DNA of 64,000 nucleotides from Actinacidiphila yeochonensis CN732 (GTDB taxonomy: Bacteria > Actinomycetota > Actinomycetes > Streptomycetales > Streptomycetaceae), in the NCBI RefSeq assembly GCF_000745345.1, contig NZ_JQNR01000003.1, positions 992,001 through 1,056,000 on the forward strand, in the 5' to 3' direction. The notes beneath the pieces were generated by a model, which made no database searches, was not told the DNA's origin, and was given only the letters and a program-made list of their open reading frames with translations. Positions within the stretch are counted from its first letter, which is position 1. Every line of letters starts with the position of its first letter. Shown in pieces: positions 56,309 through 64,000 of the stretch. Position numbers and translations under genes: made by a program.

Positions 56309-56450
56309 GTGATCCTCCCGCCCGTTGTCAGCGACACACCGCCGCCGGTTCCCCCGTGTGACCGACCGGCCACACGGAGAGCGCGGGCCGTGAAGTCGTT
56401 CACGGCTCGCAACACCGACGGCACCGTGATTCATCCTCCCGCAACACCAT

Positions 56451-56490
56451 CGACGACCAAAGTCGCACACGAGTGCGACCTTGGTCGTCG
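56451..56490. promoter_or_regulatory. Long inverted repeat between divergent genes
   Basis: Two 18-bp arms (CGACGACCAAAGTCGCAC and its complement with one mismatch) around a 4-nt ACGA loop. Both neighbours start away from it (143 bp to the exporter GTG, 211 bp to the plus-strand ATG), so it is more likely an operator than a terminator. The rest of the 392-bp gap holds only promoters. Confidence 0.65.
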
Positions 56491-56700
56491 GCCATCCGGG
56501 TGATCTTCGTCCACCCGGCGCAGCGGGACCCGATCCGCCGACGGCGGCGCGTTCCGCTGACTCGCCCGACCGGCACGGCCGGCAGGGCGGGACGCCGGGC
56601 AGCGGATTGCGCGCTTCATCCCCGATGCACGGGCCTGTCGTGGCCGAGCGACGCTCCCGAGGCGTCGCGCCGCCCCGCGCGGGGACGGGAGAATACGGCC

Positions 56701-57585
56701 ATGCCGATGGACCCCCTGCCTGCCGCGCTCGACCGCCAGGCCCTCACCGCCCACCTGATACGGACCCGGATAGCCGGCGAGGTCGCGACCAGCCGCGAGA
56801 ACAACCTCGAGCACTACCGGGAGCTCGCCGAAGGGAACCGCTACTTCTGGTTCGGTCTGGACCTGGGCGACCGCTGGACGGAGGAGTCGGCCGTGCTGGA
56901 GCTGATGGCCGAGCGGTGCGGCGTGGTGGCCGACCCGTCGCACGTCAGCGGACAGGACACCATCGACCCGGAGCTCACCGTCGACGCGCTGGACCGGATG
57001 GCGGCGGTACTGGACAAGGCCGTGGAGAACCAGTCCACGGTGCTGCTGGCCAGCGGGCATCCGGCCGGGCTCTTCGCCGTGCACCAGGTCCTGGCAGCGG
57101 GGTTGCGCGCGGCCGGCTGCCGGGTGGTGGAGGCGGCCGAGCACCTGTACGCGGACGGCGGCGAGATCCGCCACATCTCGGGGGTGTTCATGCTGCACCG
57201 GGGCGGCGGGCTGGTGCACACCCACTCCCCCGATCCGATGACGGAGGTCCTCAACGCGCTGGAGCGGGAGGGGCGCGGCCTGCCCGACCTGGTGGTGGCC
57301 GACCACGGCTGGGCGGGATGCGCGGCGGCTCGCGGTATCGACACCGTCGGCTTCGCGGACTGCAACGACCCGGCGCTCTTCGTGGCGGAGGCCGAGGGCA
57401 GCGTCCTGGTGACCGTGCCGCTCGACGACAACGTGCAGCCGCACTACTACGCCCCGATGAGCTCCTACCTGGTGGAGGCGGCCGGGCTGCGGCGGCGCCC
57501 GGCCCTGAACCGCAACGGCGGCGGCCGGCACCGCCCCGACCCGCGCACCCGGCGCCCCAGGCCCCGCAAGAGCCGCGACCAGTAG
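56701..57585 (+). CDS. Conserved actinobacterial phosphatase-like protein
   Basis: 294 residues. Recognisable blocks are RENNLEHYRELAEGNRYFWF, VLLASGHPAGLFAVHQVLAA, YADGGEIRHISGVFMLHRGG and LVVADHGWAGCAAARGIDTV, with conserved Asp/His. Such proteins are annotated 'phosphatase' in Streptomyces without firm biochemistry; they have no HAD or metallophosphatase signature I can see. The C terminus is very basic (RRPALNRNGGGRHRPDPRTR). Two ATGs (56701, 56707) are equally possible. Ends 14 bp from the convergent thioesterase gene. Confidence 0.8.
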   Translation: MPMDPLPAALDRQALTAHLIRTRIAGEVATSRENNLEHYRELAEGNRYFWFGLDLGDRWTEESAVLELMAERCGVVADPSHVSGQDTIDPELTVDALDRMAAVLDKAVENQSTVLLASGHPAGLFAVHQVLAAGLRAAGCRVVEAAEHLYADGGEIRHISGVFMLHRGGGLVHTHSPDPMTEVLNALEREGRGLPDLVVADHGWAGCAAARGIDTVGFADCNDPALFVAEAEGSVLVTVPLDDNVQPHYYAPMSSYLVEAAGLRRRPALNRNGGGRHRPDPRTRRPRPRKSRDQ

Positions 57586-57599
57586 ACCCCGGGCAGCGG

Positions 57600-58484
57600 T
57601 CAGGCGCGGGGCACTCGGACCAGGCCCTCCTGGATCACCGAGACGGCGAGCCTGCCGTCCTGGGTGTAGATGCGCGCGGTGCCAAGGCCCCGCCCCCCTG
57701 ACGCCGACGGGCTCTGCTGGTCGTAGAGCAGCCACTCGTCGGCGCGCAGCGGGCGGTGGAACCACATGGCGTGGTCGAGGCTGGCACCGACCACGTCGCC
57801 GACCGCCCAGCCGCCGCGGCCGTGGGCCAGCAGGACGGAGTCCAGCAGGGTCATGTCCGACACATAGGTGGCCAGGCAGACGTGGAGCATGGGGTCGTCG
57901 GCCACCTTGCCGCGGGTGCGGAACCACACCTGGGAGCGCGGCTCGCGCCGTACCCCGGCCGTGAGGAAGGGCGGGGCCTCGACGTAGCGCAGGTCGATGG
58001 CCGCCCTGGCCTCCAGGAGGCGTTCGATCACGGTCGGGTCCGGGAAGCGGTCGGCGTGGGCGGGCAGCAGCGCGTCCGCGGACGGCAGGGTCTCCGGATC
58101 GGGTGCGTCCGGCATGGGTTCCTGGTGCTCCAGCCCCTCCTCATGGCACTGGAAGGACGCCGAGAGGTGGAAGATCGGCTGGCCGTGCTGGATGGCGACC
58201 ACCCGGCGCGTGGTGAAGGACCGTCCGTCCCGGATGCGGTCGACCTCGTAGACGATCGGCGCCCCGGGGTCGCCCGGGCGCAGGAAGTAGGAGTGCAGGG
58301 AGTGCGCCCCGCGCTCCTCGGGGACGGTGCGCCCGGCCGCCACCAGGGCCTGGGCCGCGACCTGGCCGCCGAAGACACGCGGTACCACGGCTGAGCGGCT
58401 GACGCCGCGGAAGATGTCCTGCTCGATCCGCTCCAGGTCGAGCAGGTCGAGCAGGGACTGCAGCGCGTTCGGGTTGTCGTTCAC
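57600..58484 (-). CDS. tesB: Acyl-CoA thioesterase II
   Basis: A 294-residue double-hotdog TesB enzyme: VFGGQVAAQALVAAGRTV, LHSYFLRPGDP, YEVDRIRDGRSFTTRRVVA in the first hotdog and MLHVCLATYVSDMTLLD, SLDHAMWFHRP, YTQDGRLAVSVIQEGLVR in the second. It hydrolyses medium- and long-chain acyl-CoAs, balancing free CoA. GTG start; 13 bp after the acyl-CoA dehydrogenase gene, so same operon. Confidence 0.93.
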   Translation of the reverse strand: MNDNPNALQSLLDLLDLERIEQDIFRGVSRSAVVPRVFGGQVAAQALVAAGRTVPEERGAHSLHSYFLRPGDPGAPIVYEVDRIRDGRSFTTRRVVAIQHGQPIFHLSASFQCHEEGLEHQEPMPDAPDPETLPSADALLPAHADRFPDPTVIERLLEARAAIDLRYVEAPPFLTAGVRREPRSQVWFRTRGKVADDPMLHVCLATYVSDMTLLDSVLLAHGRGGWAVGDVVGASLDHAMWFHRPLRADEWLLYDQQSPSASGGRGLGTARIYTQDGRLAVSVIQEGLVRVPRA

Positions 58485-58497
58485 GGGTTCGTCGGTA

Positions 58498-59655
58498 TCA
58501 CAGGCCCATGGACTTGGCGATGATCGACTTCATGACCTCGCTGGTGCCGCCGTAGATGCGGTTGACCCGGTTGTCCGCGTACAGGCGGGCGATCGGGTAC
58601 TCGTTCATGTAGCCGTAGCCGCCGTGCAGTTGGAGGCAGCGGTCGATCACCCGGCTGGCGACCTCGGTGCAGAACAGCTTGGCGGACGCGGCGTCCGCCG
58701 CGGTGAGTTCACGCCGGTCGTGGGCGTTCAGGGCGCGGTCGACCACGGCCTCGGCGGCGTCGACCTCGGCCTTGCAGGCGGCCAGCTCGAACTTGGTGTT
58801 CTGGAAGGACGCGACCGTCTGGCCGAAGACGGTGCGGTCCTGGACATAGGCCTTGGCGAACCGGATGGCGGCGGCGGCCTGGGCGTACGCGCCGACGGCG
58901 ATGGCCAGGCGCTCCTGGGGCAGGTTCTGGCCGAGGTACGAGAAGCCCTTGCCCTCCTCGCCGAGGAGGTCGTTCAGGGGGACCTTGACGTCGGAGAAGG
59001 ACAGTTCCGCGGTGTCGGAGGTCTTCAGGCCGATCTTGTCGAGCTTGCGGCCGACGGCGTACCCCTCGGAGCCGGTGTCGACGACGAAGAGCGAGATGCC
59101 CGCACGGCGGTCTTCCGGGGTGGCCGGGGCGGTGCGCGCGCAGACGATGACGCGGTCGGCGTGGACTCCGCCGGTGATGAAGGTCTTGGCACCGTTGAGG
59201 ACGTAGTGGGTGCCGTCCGCCGAGAGCCTGGCGGTGGTCTTCATGCCGGCCAGGTCGGAGCCGGTTCCCGGCTCGGTCATGGCGATGGCGAACATGGTCT
59301 CGCCGGTGACGAAGCCCGGCAGCCAGCGCTTCTTCTGCTCGCCGGTGGCGTACGCCATGACGTAGGGAAGGCACAGGCCGACGTGTACGCCGCTGCCGCC
59401 GAAGCTGACCCCGGCGCGGGCGCACTCCTCACTGATGACAGCCTGGAACTTGAAGCTGTGCTCGCCCGCGCCGCCGTACTCCTCCGGCACTTCGATGCCG
59501 AAGACACCCAGCTCACCGAGCTTGTAGTAGAAGTCGCGGGGCACCTGGCCGGCGGCCAGCCACTCGTCGTGGACGGGGACGACCTCGGACTCGATGAAGT
59601 CCCGCATCGTCTCGCGGAACGCCTCGTGGTCCTCGTTGAACACCGTACGACGCAC
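58498..59655 (-). CDS. Acyl-CoA dehydrogenase
   Basis: A 385-residue FAD enzyme introducing the alpha,beta double bond in acyl-CoAs. Motifs are AIAMTEPGTGSDLAGMKT, LNGAKTFITGGVHADR, LHGGYGYMNEYPIARLYAD and the catalytic-base region RIYGGTSEVMKSIIAK. Located between the TetR and tesB genes on the same strand (33 and 13 bp spacings). Position opposite a methylcrotonyl-CoA carboxylase-like pair suggests an isovaleryl-CoA or similar branched-chain role (inference). Confidence 0.94.
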   Translation of the reverse strand: MRRTVFNEDHEAFRETMRDFIESEVVPVHDEWLAAGQVPRDFYYKLGELGVFGIEVPEEYGGAGEHSFKFQAVISEECARAGVSFGGSGVHVGLCLPYVMAYATGEQKKRWLPGFVTGETMFAIAMTEPGTGSDLAGMKTTARLSADGTHYVLNGAKTFITGGVHADRVIVCARTAPATPEDRRAGISLFVVDTGSEGYAVGRKLDKIGLKTSDTAELSFSDVKVPLNDLLGEEGKGFSYLGQNLPQERLAIAVGAYAQAAAAIRFAKAYVQDRTVFGQTVASFQNTKFELAACKAEVDAAEAVVDRALNAHDRRELTAADAASAKLFCTEVASRVIDRCLQLHGGYGYMNEYPIARLYADNRVNRIYGGTSEVMKSIIAKSMGL

Positions 59656-59688
59656 AGCGCGCCTCCCATCCCGACGATAAGCAAGCGC

Positions 59689-60324
59689 TCAGAAAGTTAC
59701 CCGCCGGTCGTCCGCGCTGTCCAGAGCGCCTCCGGACGGTCCGCCGAGGGCGTCCAGCGCGCTGAGCGCGAGACGGTGCAGCAACTCGGCCATCGCCGAC
59801 CGGTCCGGCAGCCCGGACTGCCCGCCGAGGTGGGGCGTGGAGTTCAGCAGGCCGAAGACGGCGTGCACCGCGGCCCGGACCTCCAGCTCGGTGCCCCCCG
59901 GATAGACCTGCCGGACGACCGACACCCACTCCTCCACGTACTGCCGCTGGAGCTGGCGGACCAGCTTGCGGTCCGCCTCGCGCAGCCTGTCCAGTTCGCG
60001 GTCGTGCAGCGTGATCAGCGGGCGGTCGTCGATGGCGAAGTCGATGTGGCCGCCGATCAGCGCGTCGAGCGCCTGAACCGGGCTCGCGGCCTCGGCCACA
60101 CGCATACGGCCGGCCGCGAGCAGGCGGTCGCTGATCCCCACCAGCAGCTCCGCGAGCATCGCGTCCTTCCCCGCGAAGTGCCGGTACAGGCCGGGGCCGC
60201 TGATGCCCACGGCCGCCCCTATCTCGTCCACGCCGACGCCGTGGAACCCGCGCTCGGCGAAGAGCCGCGCGGCCTCTCGAAGGATCTGCTCGCGCCGGTT
60301 TTCCACAGCTTTCGTCGTACCCAT
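59689..60324 (-). CDS. TetR-family repressor of the acyl-CoA module
   Basis: 211 residues. HTH: REQILREAARLFAERGFHGV, GVDEIGAAVGISGPGLYRHF. The C-terminal ligand domain is VEEWVSVVRQVYPGGTELEV-like, as in acyl-CoA-responsive regulators. It is the first gene of the tetR-acyl-CoA-dehydrogenase-tesB operon and is divergent from the carboxylase genes, with two facing 16-bp sites in the 81-bp gap. A site-like AGCAAGCGCT lies at its own 3' end before the dehydrogenase gene. Confidence 0.93.
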   Translation of the reverse strand: MGTTKAVENRREQILREAARLFAERGFHGVGVDEIGAAVGISGPGLYRHFAGKDAMLAELLVGISDRLLAAGRMRVAEAASPVQALDALIGGHIDFAIDDRPLITLHDRELDRLREADRKLVRQLQRQYVEEWVSVVRQVYPGGTELEVRAAVHAVFGLLNSTPHLGGQSGLPDRSAMAELLHRLALSALDALGGPSGGALDSADDRRVTF

Positions 60325-60345
60325 GAGTCGAGTCTAGACAATCCG

Positions 60346-60361
60346 GTTAGCGAGCGTTAAC
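60346..60361. promoter_or_regulatory. TetR operator A
   Basis: GTTAGCGAGCGTTAAC, an imperfect palindrome 21 bp upstream of the tetR start. It is the exact reverse complement of operator B. Confidence 0.8.
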
Positions 60362-60374
60362 GTTGAGTCATCTG

Positions 60375-60390
60375 GTTAACGCTCGCTAAC
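60375..60390. promoter_or_regulatory. TetR operator B
   Basis: GTTAACGCTCGCTAAC, reverse complement of operator A, centre 29 bp away and 15 bp upstream of the carboxyltransferase ATG. It would place a repressor across both divergent promoters. Confidence 0.8.
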
Positions 60391-60405
60391 ACGGGGGGCC
60401 GAAGC

Positions 60406-62034
60406 ATGGCAGCACCCGCCTTGATCAGCGCCGTCGACACGGCGTCGGAGGCATACCGCGCCAACGCGCAGGCGCACACCGCGCTCAACGCGGCGCTGCG
60501 CGACAAACTCGCCGCCGCACGCCTCGGCGGTGGCGAAAAGGCCCGCGCGCGCCACACCGCGCGCGGAAAGCTGCTGCCTCGCGACCGGGTGGACGGACTG
60601 CTGGACCCCGGCTCACCGTTCCTCGAACTGGCCCCGCTCGCGGCCGACGGGATGTACGACGGGCAGGCGCCGGCGGCCGGGGTGATCGCCGGGATCGGCC
60701 GGGTGTCGGGGCGCGAGGTCGTGGTGGTGGCCAACGACGCCACCGTCAAGGGCGGCACGTACTACCCGATGACCGTGAAGAAGCACCTGCGCGCGCAGGA
60801 GGTGGCGCTCGACAACCGGCTGCCGTGCGTCTACCTGGTGGACTCCGGCGGCGCCTTCCTCCCCCGGCAGGACGAGGTCTTCCCCGACCGGGACCACTTC
60901 GGCCGCATCTTCTACAACCAGGCCACTCTCTCCGCCCGGGGGATCCCCCAGATCGCGGCGGTGCTCGGCTCCTGTACGGCCGGGGGTGCCTACGTGCCCG
61001 CGATGAGCGACGAGGCGGTCATCGTGCGCGGCCAGGGCACGATCTTCCTGGGCGGACCGCCCCTGGTGAAGGCAGCCACGGGCGAGGTGGTCACGGCCGA
61101 GGAACTCGGCGGCGGCGAGGTCCACGCGCGGGTGTCCGGGGTCACGGACCACCTCGCCGAGGACGACGCCCACGCGTTGGCCATCGTCCGCGAGATCGTG
61201 GCCACCCTGCCCGGACGCGGTGCGCCACCCTGGCAGGTCGCCCCCGCCGAGCCGCCCGCGGTGGACCCGGCGGGCCTGTACGGCGCGGTGCCCGCGGACC
61301 CGCGGACCCCCTACGACGTCCGCGAGGTCATCGCCCGGCTGGTGGATGGCAGCCGGTTCGCGGAGTTCAAGGCGGAGTACGGCACGACGCTGGTCACCGG
61401 CTTCGCACGCGTTCAGGGACATCCGGTGGGTGTGGTCGCCAACAACGGCATCCTGTTCGGCGAGTCCGCCCTCAAGGGCGCCCACTTCGTCGAGCTGTGC
61501 GACCAACGGGGTGTCCCGCTGCTGTTCCTGCAGAACATCGCGGGCTTCATGGTGGGCCGGCAGTACGAGGCCGGCGGTATCGCGAAGCACGGGGCGAAGA
61601 TGGTGACCGCCGTAGCCTGCGCGCGGGTACCCAAGCTGACGGTGGTGATCGGCGGCTCCTACGGCGCGGGCAACTACTCGATGTGCGGCCGTGCGTACAG
61701 CCCCCGCTTCCTGTGGATGTGGCCGAACGCCAAGATCTCCGTGATGGGTGGCGAGCAGGCGGCCTCGGTGCTGGCCACCGTCAAACGGGACCAGTTGGCC
61801 GCCGCGGGCGAGAAGTGGGACGAGGACGCGGAGGAGGCGTTCAAGGCCCCGATCCGTGAGCAGTACGAGACCCAGGGCAGCGCCTACTACGCCACCGCCC
61901 GGCTCTGGGACGACGGGGTCATCGACCCGATGGAGACCCGCGCCGTCATGGGGCTCGCCCTCTCTGCCTGCGCCAACGCCCCCCTGCCGGAGGCCGACCC
62001 GAGCGCGCCGGGCTACGGCGTCTTCCGAATGTGA
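60406..62034 (+). CDS. Acyl-CoA carboxylase carboxyltransferase subunit (methylcrotonyl-type)
   Basis: 542 residues. Transfers carboxyl from biotin to an acyl-CoA. The order [76 protein letters not shown] and [13 protein letters not shown] is closest to the beta subunit of methylcrotonyl-CoA carboxylase (leucine breakdown); [20 protein letters not shown] lies in the second crotonase-like half. The propionyl-type beta subunits differ in these blocks. Start ATG is 15 bp after operator B. Paired with the biotin subunit 7 bp downstream. Confidence 0.93.
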   Translation: MAAPALISAVDTASEAYRANAQAHTALNAALRDKLAAARLGGGEKARARHTARGKLLPRDRVDGLLDPGSPFLELAPLAADGMYDGQAPAAGVIAGIGRVSGREVVVVANDATVKGGTYYPMTVKKHLRAQEVALDNRLPCVYLVDSGGAFLPRQDEVFPDRDHFGRIFYNQATLSARGIPQIAAVLGSCTAGGAYVPAMSDEAVIVRGQGTIFLGGPPLVKAATGEVVTAEELGGGEVHARVSGVTDHLAEDDAHALAIVREIVATLPGRGAPPWQVAPAEPPAVDPAGLYGAVPADPRTPYDVREVIARLVDGSRFAEFKAEYGTTLVTGFARVQGHPVGVVANNGILFGESALKGAHFVELCDQRGVPLLFLQNIAGFMVGRQYEAGGIAKHGAKMVTAVACARVPKLTVVIGGSYGAGNYSMCGRAYSPRFLWMWPNAKISVMGGEQAASVLATVKRDQLAAAGEKWDEDAEEAFKAPIREQYETQGSAYYATARLWDDGVIDPMETRAVMGLALSACANAPLPEADPSAPGYGVFRM

Positions 62035-62041
62035 GGGTGAG

Positions 62042-64000
62042 ATGACCACGCAGACGACACGCCGTCCCGGATCCGGCCTCGCGGACGCCTTCGACACCGT
62101 GCTGGTGGCCAATCGGGGGGAGATCGCGGTCCGGGTGATGCGCACGCTGCGCGAGCTGGGGGTGCGCTCCGCCGCCGTCTTCACGGACGCGGACGCCGAG
62201 GCGCGCCACGTGCGGGAGGCCGACACGGCGGTGCGGGTGGAGAGTTACCTCTCCGCCGCCGAGATGGTGCGGGCGACGGAAGCGGCGGGCGCGCAGGCCG
62301 TCCATCCCGGCTACGGCTTCCTCGCCGAGAACGCGGCGTTCGCCCGGGCGTGCGCCGACGCCGGGCTGGTCTTCATCGGGCCGCCCGCAGCCGCGATCGA
62401 GCTGATGGGCGACAAGATCCGCGCCAAGGAGACGGTGCGCGCGGCCGGGGTTCCGGTGGTCCCCGGCAGCAGCGGCAGCGGCCTGACGGACACCGAACTC
62501 GTGGCGGCCGCCTGTGAGATCGGGATGCCGGTCCTCCTCAAGCCCTCGGCCGGCGGCGGCGGGAAGGGCATGCGGCTGGTTCGGGACGAGGCCGTGCTGG
62601 CGGAGGAGATCGCCGCCGCCCGGCGGGAGGCACGCGGCTCGTTCGGCGACGACACGCTGCTGGTGGAGCGATGGGTGGACCGTCCCCGCCACATCGAGAT
62701 CCAGGTGCTGGCCGACGGCCACGGCAACGTGGTGCACCTGGGCGAGCGGGAGTGCTCACTGCAGCGCCGTCACCAGAAGGTCGTCGAGGAGGCCCCGTCG
62801 GTGCTGCTGGACGAGGCCACCCGGACCGCCATGGGCGAGGCAGCTGTGCAGGCGGCCAGGTCCTGCGGGTACACCGGAGCCGGCACGGTGGAGTTCATCG
62901 TTCCGGGAGCGCGGCCGGACGCGTACTACTTCATGGAGATGAACACCCGGCTCCAGGTGGAGCATCCGGTGACAGAGCTGGTGACCGGGCTCGACCTGGT
63001 GGAGTGGCAGCTGCGGGTGGCCTGCGGGGAGTCGCTGGACTTCGGCCAGGCGGACGTGCGGTTGACCGGCCACGCGGTGGAGGCGCGGATCTGCGCCGAG
63101 ACCGCCCGGCTGGGCGAAGGGCGGGTGGACTTCCTGCCCTCGGCCGGGAAGGTGCTGGAGCTGCGGGAGCCCTCCGGAACCGGGGTGCGGGTGGACTCCG
63201 GGCTGGCCGTCGGCACCGAGGTCGGCACGGCCTATGACCCGATGCTGGCCAAGGTGATCGCCTACGGGCCGGACCGCTCCACAGCACTGCGGCGGCTGCG
63301 GGCAGCCCTGGCGGCCACGGTGGTACTCGGGCTGGAGACCAACACAGGGTTCCTGCGCCGGCTGTTGGGACACCCCGATGTGGCGGCCGGCGCGCTCGAC
63401 ACGGGGCTGATCGACCGGGAGGCCGCGCGGCTGGTGCCGGACGGGGTTCCGGATGAGGTGTACGTGGCGGCCGCGCTGCTGAGGCAGCGCGAGTTGGGGC
63501 CGGTACCGGACGGCTCGGGGTGGGTGGACCCGTTCTCGGTGCCCAGCGGATGGCGGCTGGGCGGCGAGCCGGCCTGGACGGCGCACCACCTGCGGGTGCC
63601 CGGCCGGGACCCGGTGCTGGTGCGGGTGCGCGAGGGCGTGGCGCGGATCGAGGACGGACCGGTGCTAGCGGCACGGATCACCGGTGAAGGGCACCGGGTC
63701 CAGTTGCACCTGTCGGGAAGGGTGACCGCCTTCGAACGGGCCGGCACGTGGCTGGGCCGGGAGGGCGACTGCTGGGAGGTACAGCCGTACGACCCGGTCG
63801 CGGCGGCACTGCGGGGCACGGCCGCGGGCACGGGCGGCGGGGCGCTCACCGCCCCGATGCCGGGCACGGTGACGGTGGTGAAGGTCGCCAAGGGTGAGGA
63901 GGTGGTGACCGGGCAGAGCCTGCTGGTGGTGGAGGCGATGAAGATGGAGCACGTGATCACCGCCCCGCATGACGGGACGGTGGCGGAGATCGACGTCTCG
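62042..64000 (+). CDS. Biotin-dependent acyl-CoA carboxylase alpha subunit, cut by window end
   Basis: 653 codons are visible from ATG 62042 (7 bp after the beta-subunit stop) and the frame is open to the right edge. Biotin carboxylase domain: VLVANRGEIAVRVMRTLREL, LKPSAGGGGKGMRLVRDEAV (Gly-rich ATP loop), HIEIQVLADGHGNVVHLGER and MNTRLQVEHPVTELVTGLDL. A C-terminal biotinyl domain ends in VVEAMKMEHVI (biotin on the Lys of MKM). ATP-dependent carboxylation of biotin for the partner subunit. The C terminus lies outside the window. Confidence 0.95.
   Translation, partial: MTTQTTRRPGSGLADAFDTVLVANRGEIAVRVMRTLRELGVRSAAVFTDADAEARHVREADTAVRVESYLSAAEMVRATEAAGAQAVHPGYGFLAENAAFARACADAGLVFIGPPAAAIELMGDKIRAKETVRAAGVPVVPGSSGSGLTDTELVAAACEIGMPVLLKPSAGGGGKGMRLVRDEAVLAEEIAAARREARGSFGDDTLLVERWVDRPRHIEIQVLADGHGNVVHLGERECSLQRRHQKVVEEAPSVLLDEATRTAMGEAAVQAARSCGYTGAGTVEFIVPGARPDAYYFMEMNTRLQVEHPVTELVTGLDLVEWQLRVACGESLDFGQADVRLTGHAVEARICAETARLGEGRVDFLPSAGKVLELREPSGTGVRVDSGLAVGTEVGTAYDPMLAKVIAYGPDRSTALRRLRAALAATVVLGLETNTGFLRRLLGHPDVAAGALDTGLIDREAARLVPDGVPDEVYVAAALLRQRELGPVPDGSGWVDPFSVPSGWRLGGEPAWTAHHLRVPGRDPVLVRVREGVARIEDGPVLAARITGEGHRVQLHLSGRVTAFERAGTWLGREGDCWEVQPYDPVAAALRGTAAGTGGGALTAPMPGTVTVVKVAKGEEVVTGQSLLVVEAMKMEHVITAPHDGTVAEIDVS

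Noticed and set aside
53264-56503. 1079-residue plus-strand ORF over the ABC exporter
   Set aside because: Antisense shadow of the exporter gene, His/Glu/Gly-rich without domains.

Overview
The window is a chromosome segment of a Streptomyces-type actinomycete. This rests on the very high G+C, strong G/C preference at third codon positions, GTG and TTG starts, chained GTGA/ATGA gene overlaps, and the gene content: a pair of dynamin-like GTPases of the sporulation type next to a tail-less SSB, a B/F/G-type sigma factor, vanillate-type decarboxylase genes and a high-affinity group 1h [NiFe]-hydrogenase locus. Nothing in the window looks like a complete phage, plasmid or insertion sequence.

Layout. 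0.1-2.9 kb: a minus-strand operon of the ABC-F translation factor EttA, a small hotdog thioesterase and a conserved hypothetical. 3.5-8.2 kb: an ssb paralogue, then (read leftward) two overlapping GTPase genes resembling dynA-dynB. 8.5 kb: tRNA-Arg(TCT). 9.0-11.1 kb: a membrane-anchored pentapeptide-repeat protein with a 33-bp minisatellite. 11.5-16.3 kb: a vdcBCD-type non-oxidative hydroxyarylic acid decarboxylase flanked by an AraC-type and a TrmB/LuxR-type regulator. 16.6-20.0 kb: two secreted proteins, one an S53 sedolisin-like protease. 20.4-34.6 kb: a 14-gene, same-strand hydrogenase island: hhySL, five poorly known accessory genes, a maturation protease, a 34-residue membrane peptide, then hypABFCDE. 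35-41.3 kb: a sigma factor with a long Ser-Gly tail, MarR and DeoR regulators, a small HTH protein, a DedA-like protein and an SDR. 41.7-45.4 kb: citrate synthase and RecD2. 45.7-50.3 kb: a sugar-catabolic operon divergent from its LacI regulator, with matching operators. 50.4-57.6 kb: a VWA protein, an isomerase, a one-chain double ABC exporter and a conserved protein. 57.6-64 kb: thioesterase II, acyl-CoA dehydrogenase and TetR genes divergent from a methylcrotonyl-CoA-carboxylase-like pair; the second carboxylase gene runs off the right end.

How it works together. The hydrogenase island holds both structural subunits and all six Hyp maturation functions plus an endopeptidase, so it could be self-sufficient for making a soluble or peripheral H2-oxidising enzyme. 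The right end reads as a branched-chain acyl-CoA (leucine-type) catabolic module under one TetR repressor with two facing operators. The left end couples sporulation septation GTPases with an SSB of the kind linked to chromosome segregation in spores.

A caution on the sequence: five coding breaks between 11.9 and 24.7 kb (in the AraC gene, at the ubiX 3' end, in the nfu-like gene, and at both ends of the DUF5947 gene) are each repaired by adding one C (or G on the other strand) to a C/G run. This looks like homopolymer deletion error in the assembly rather than gene decay, and it makes an apparent UbiX-UbiD fusion. Feature coordinates for those genes are the frameshift-corrected spans.
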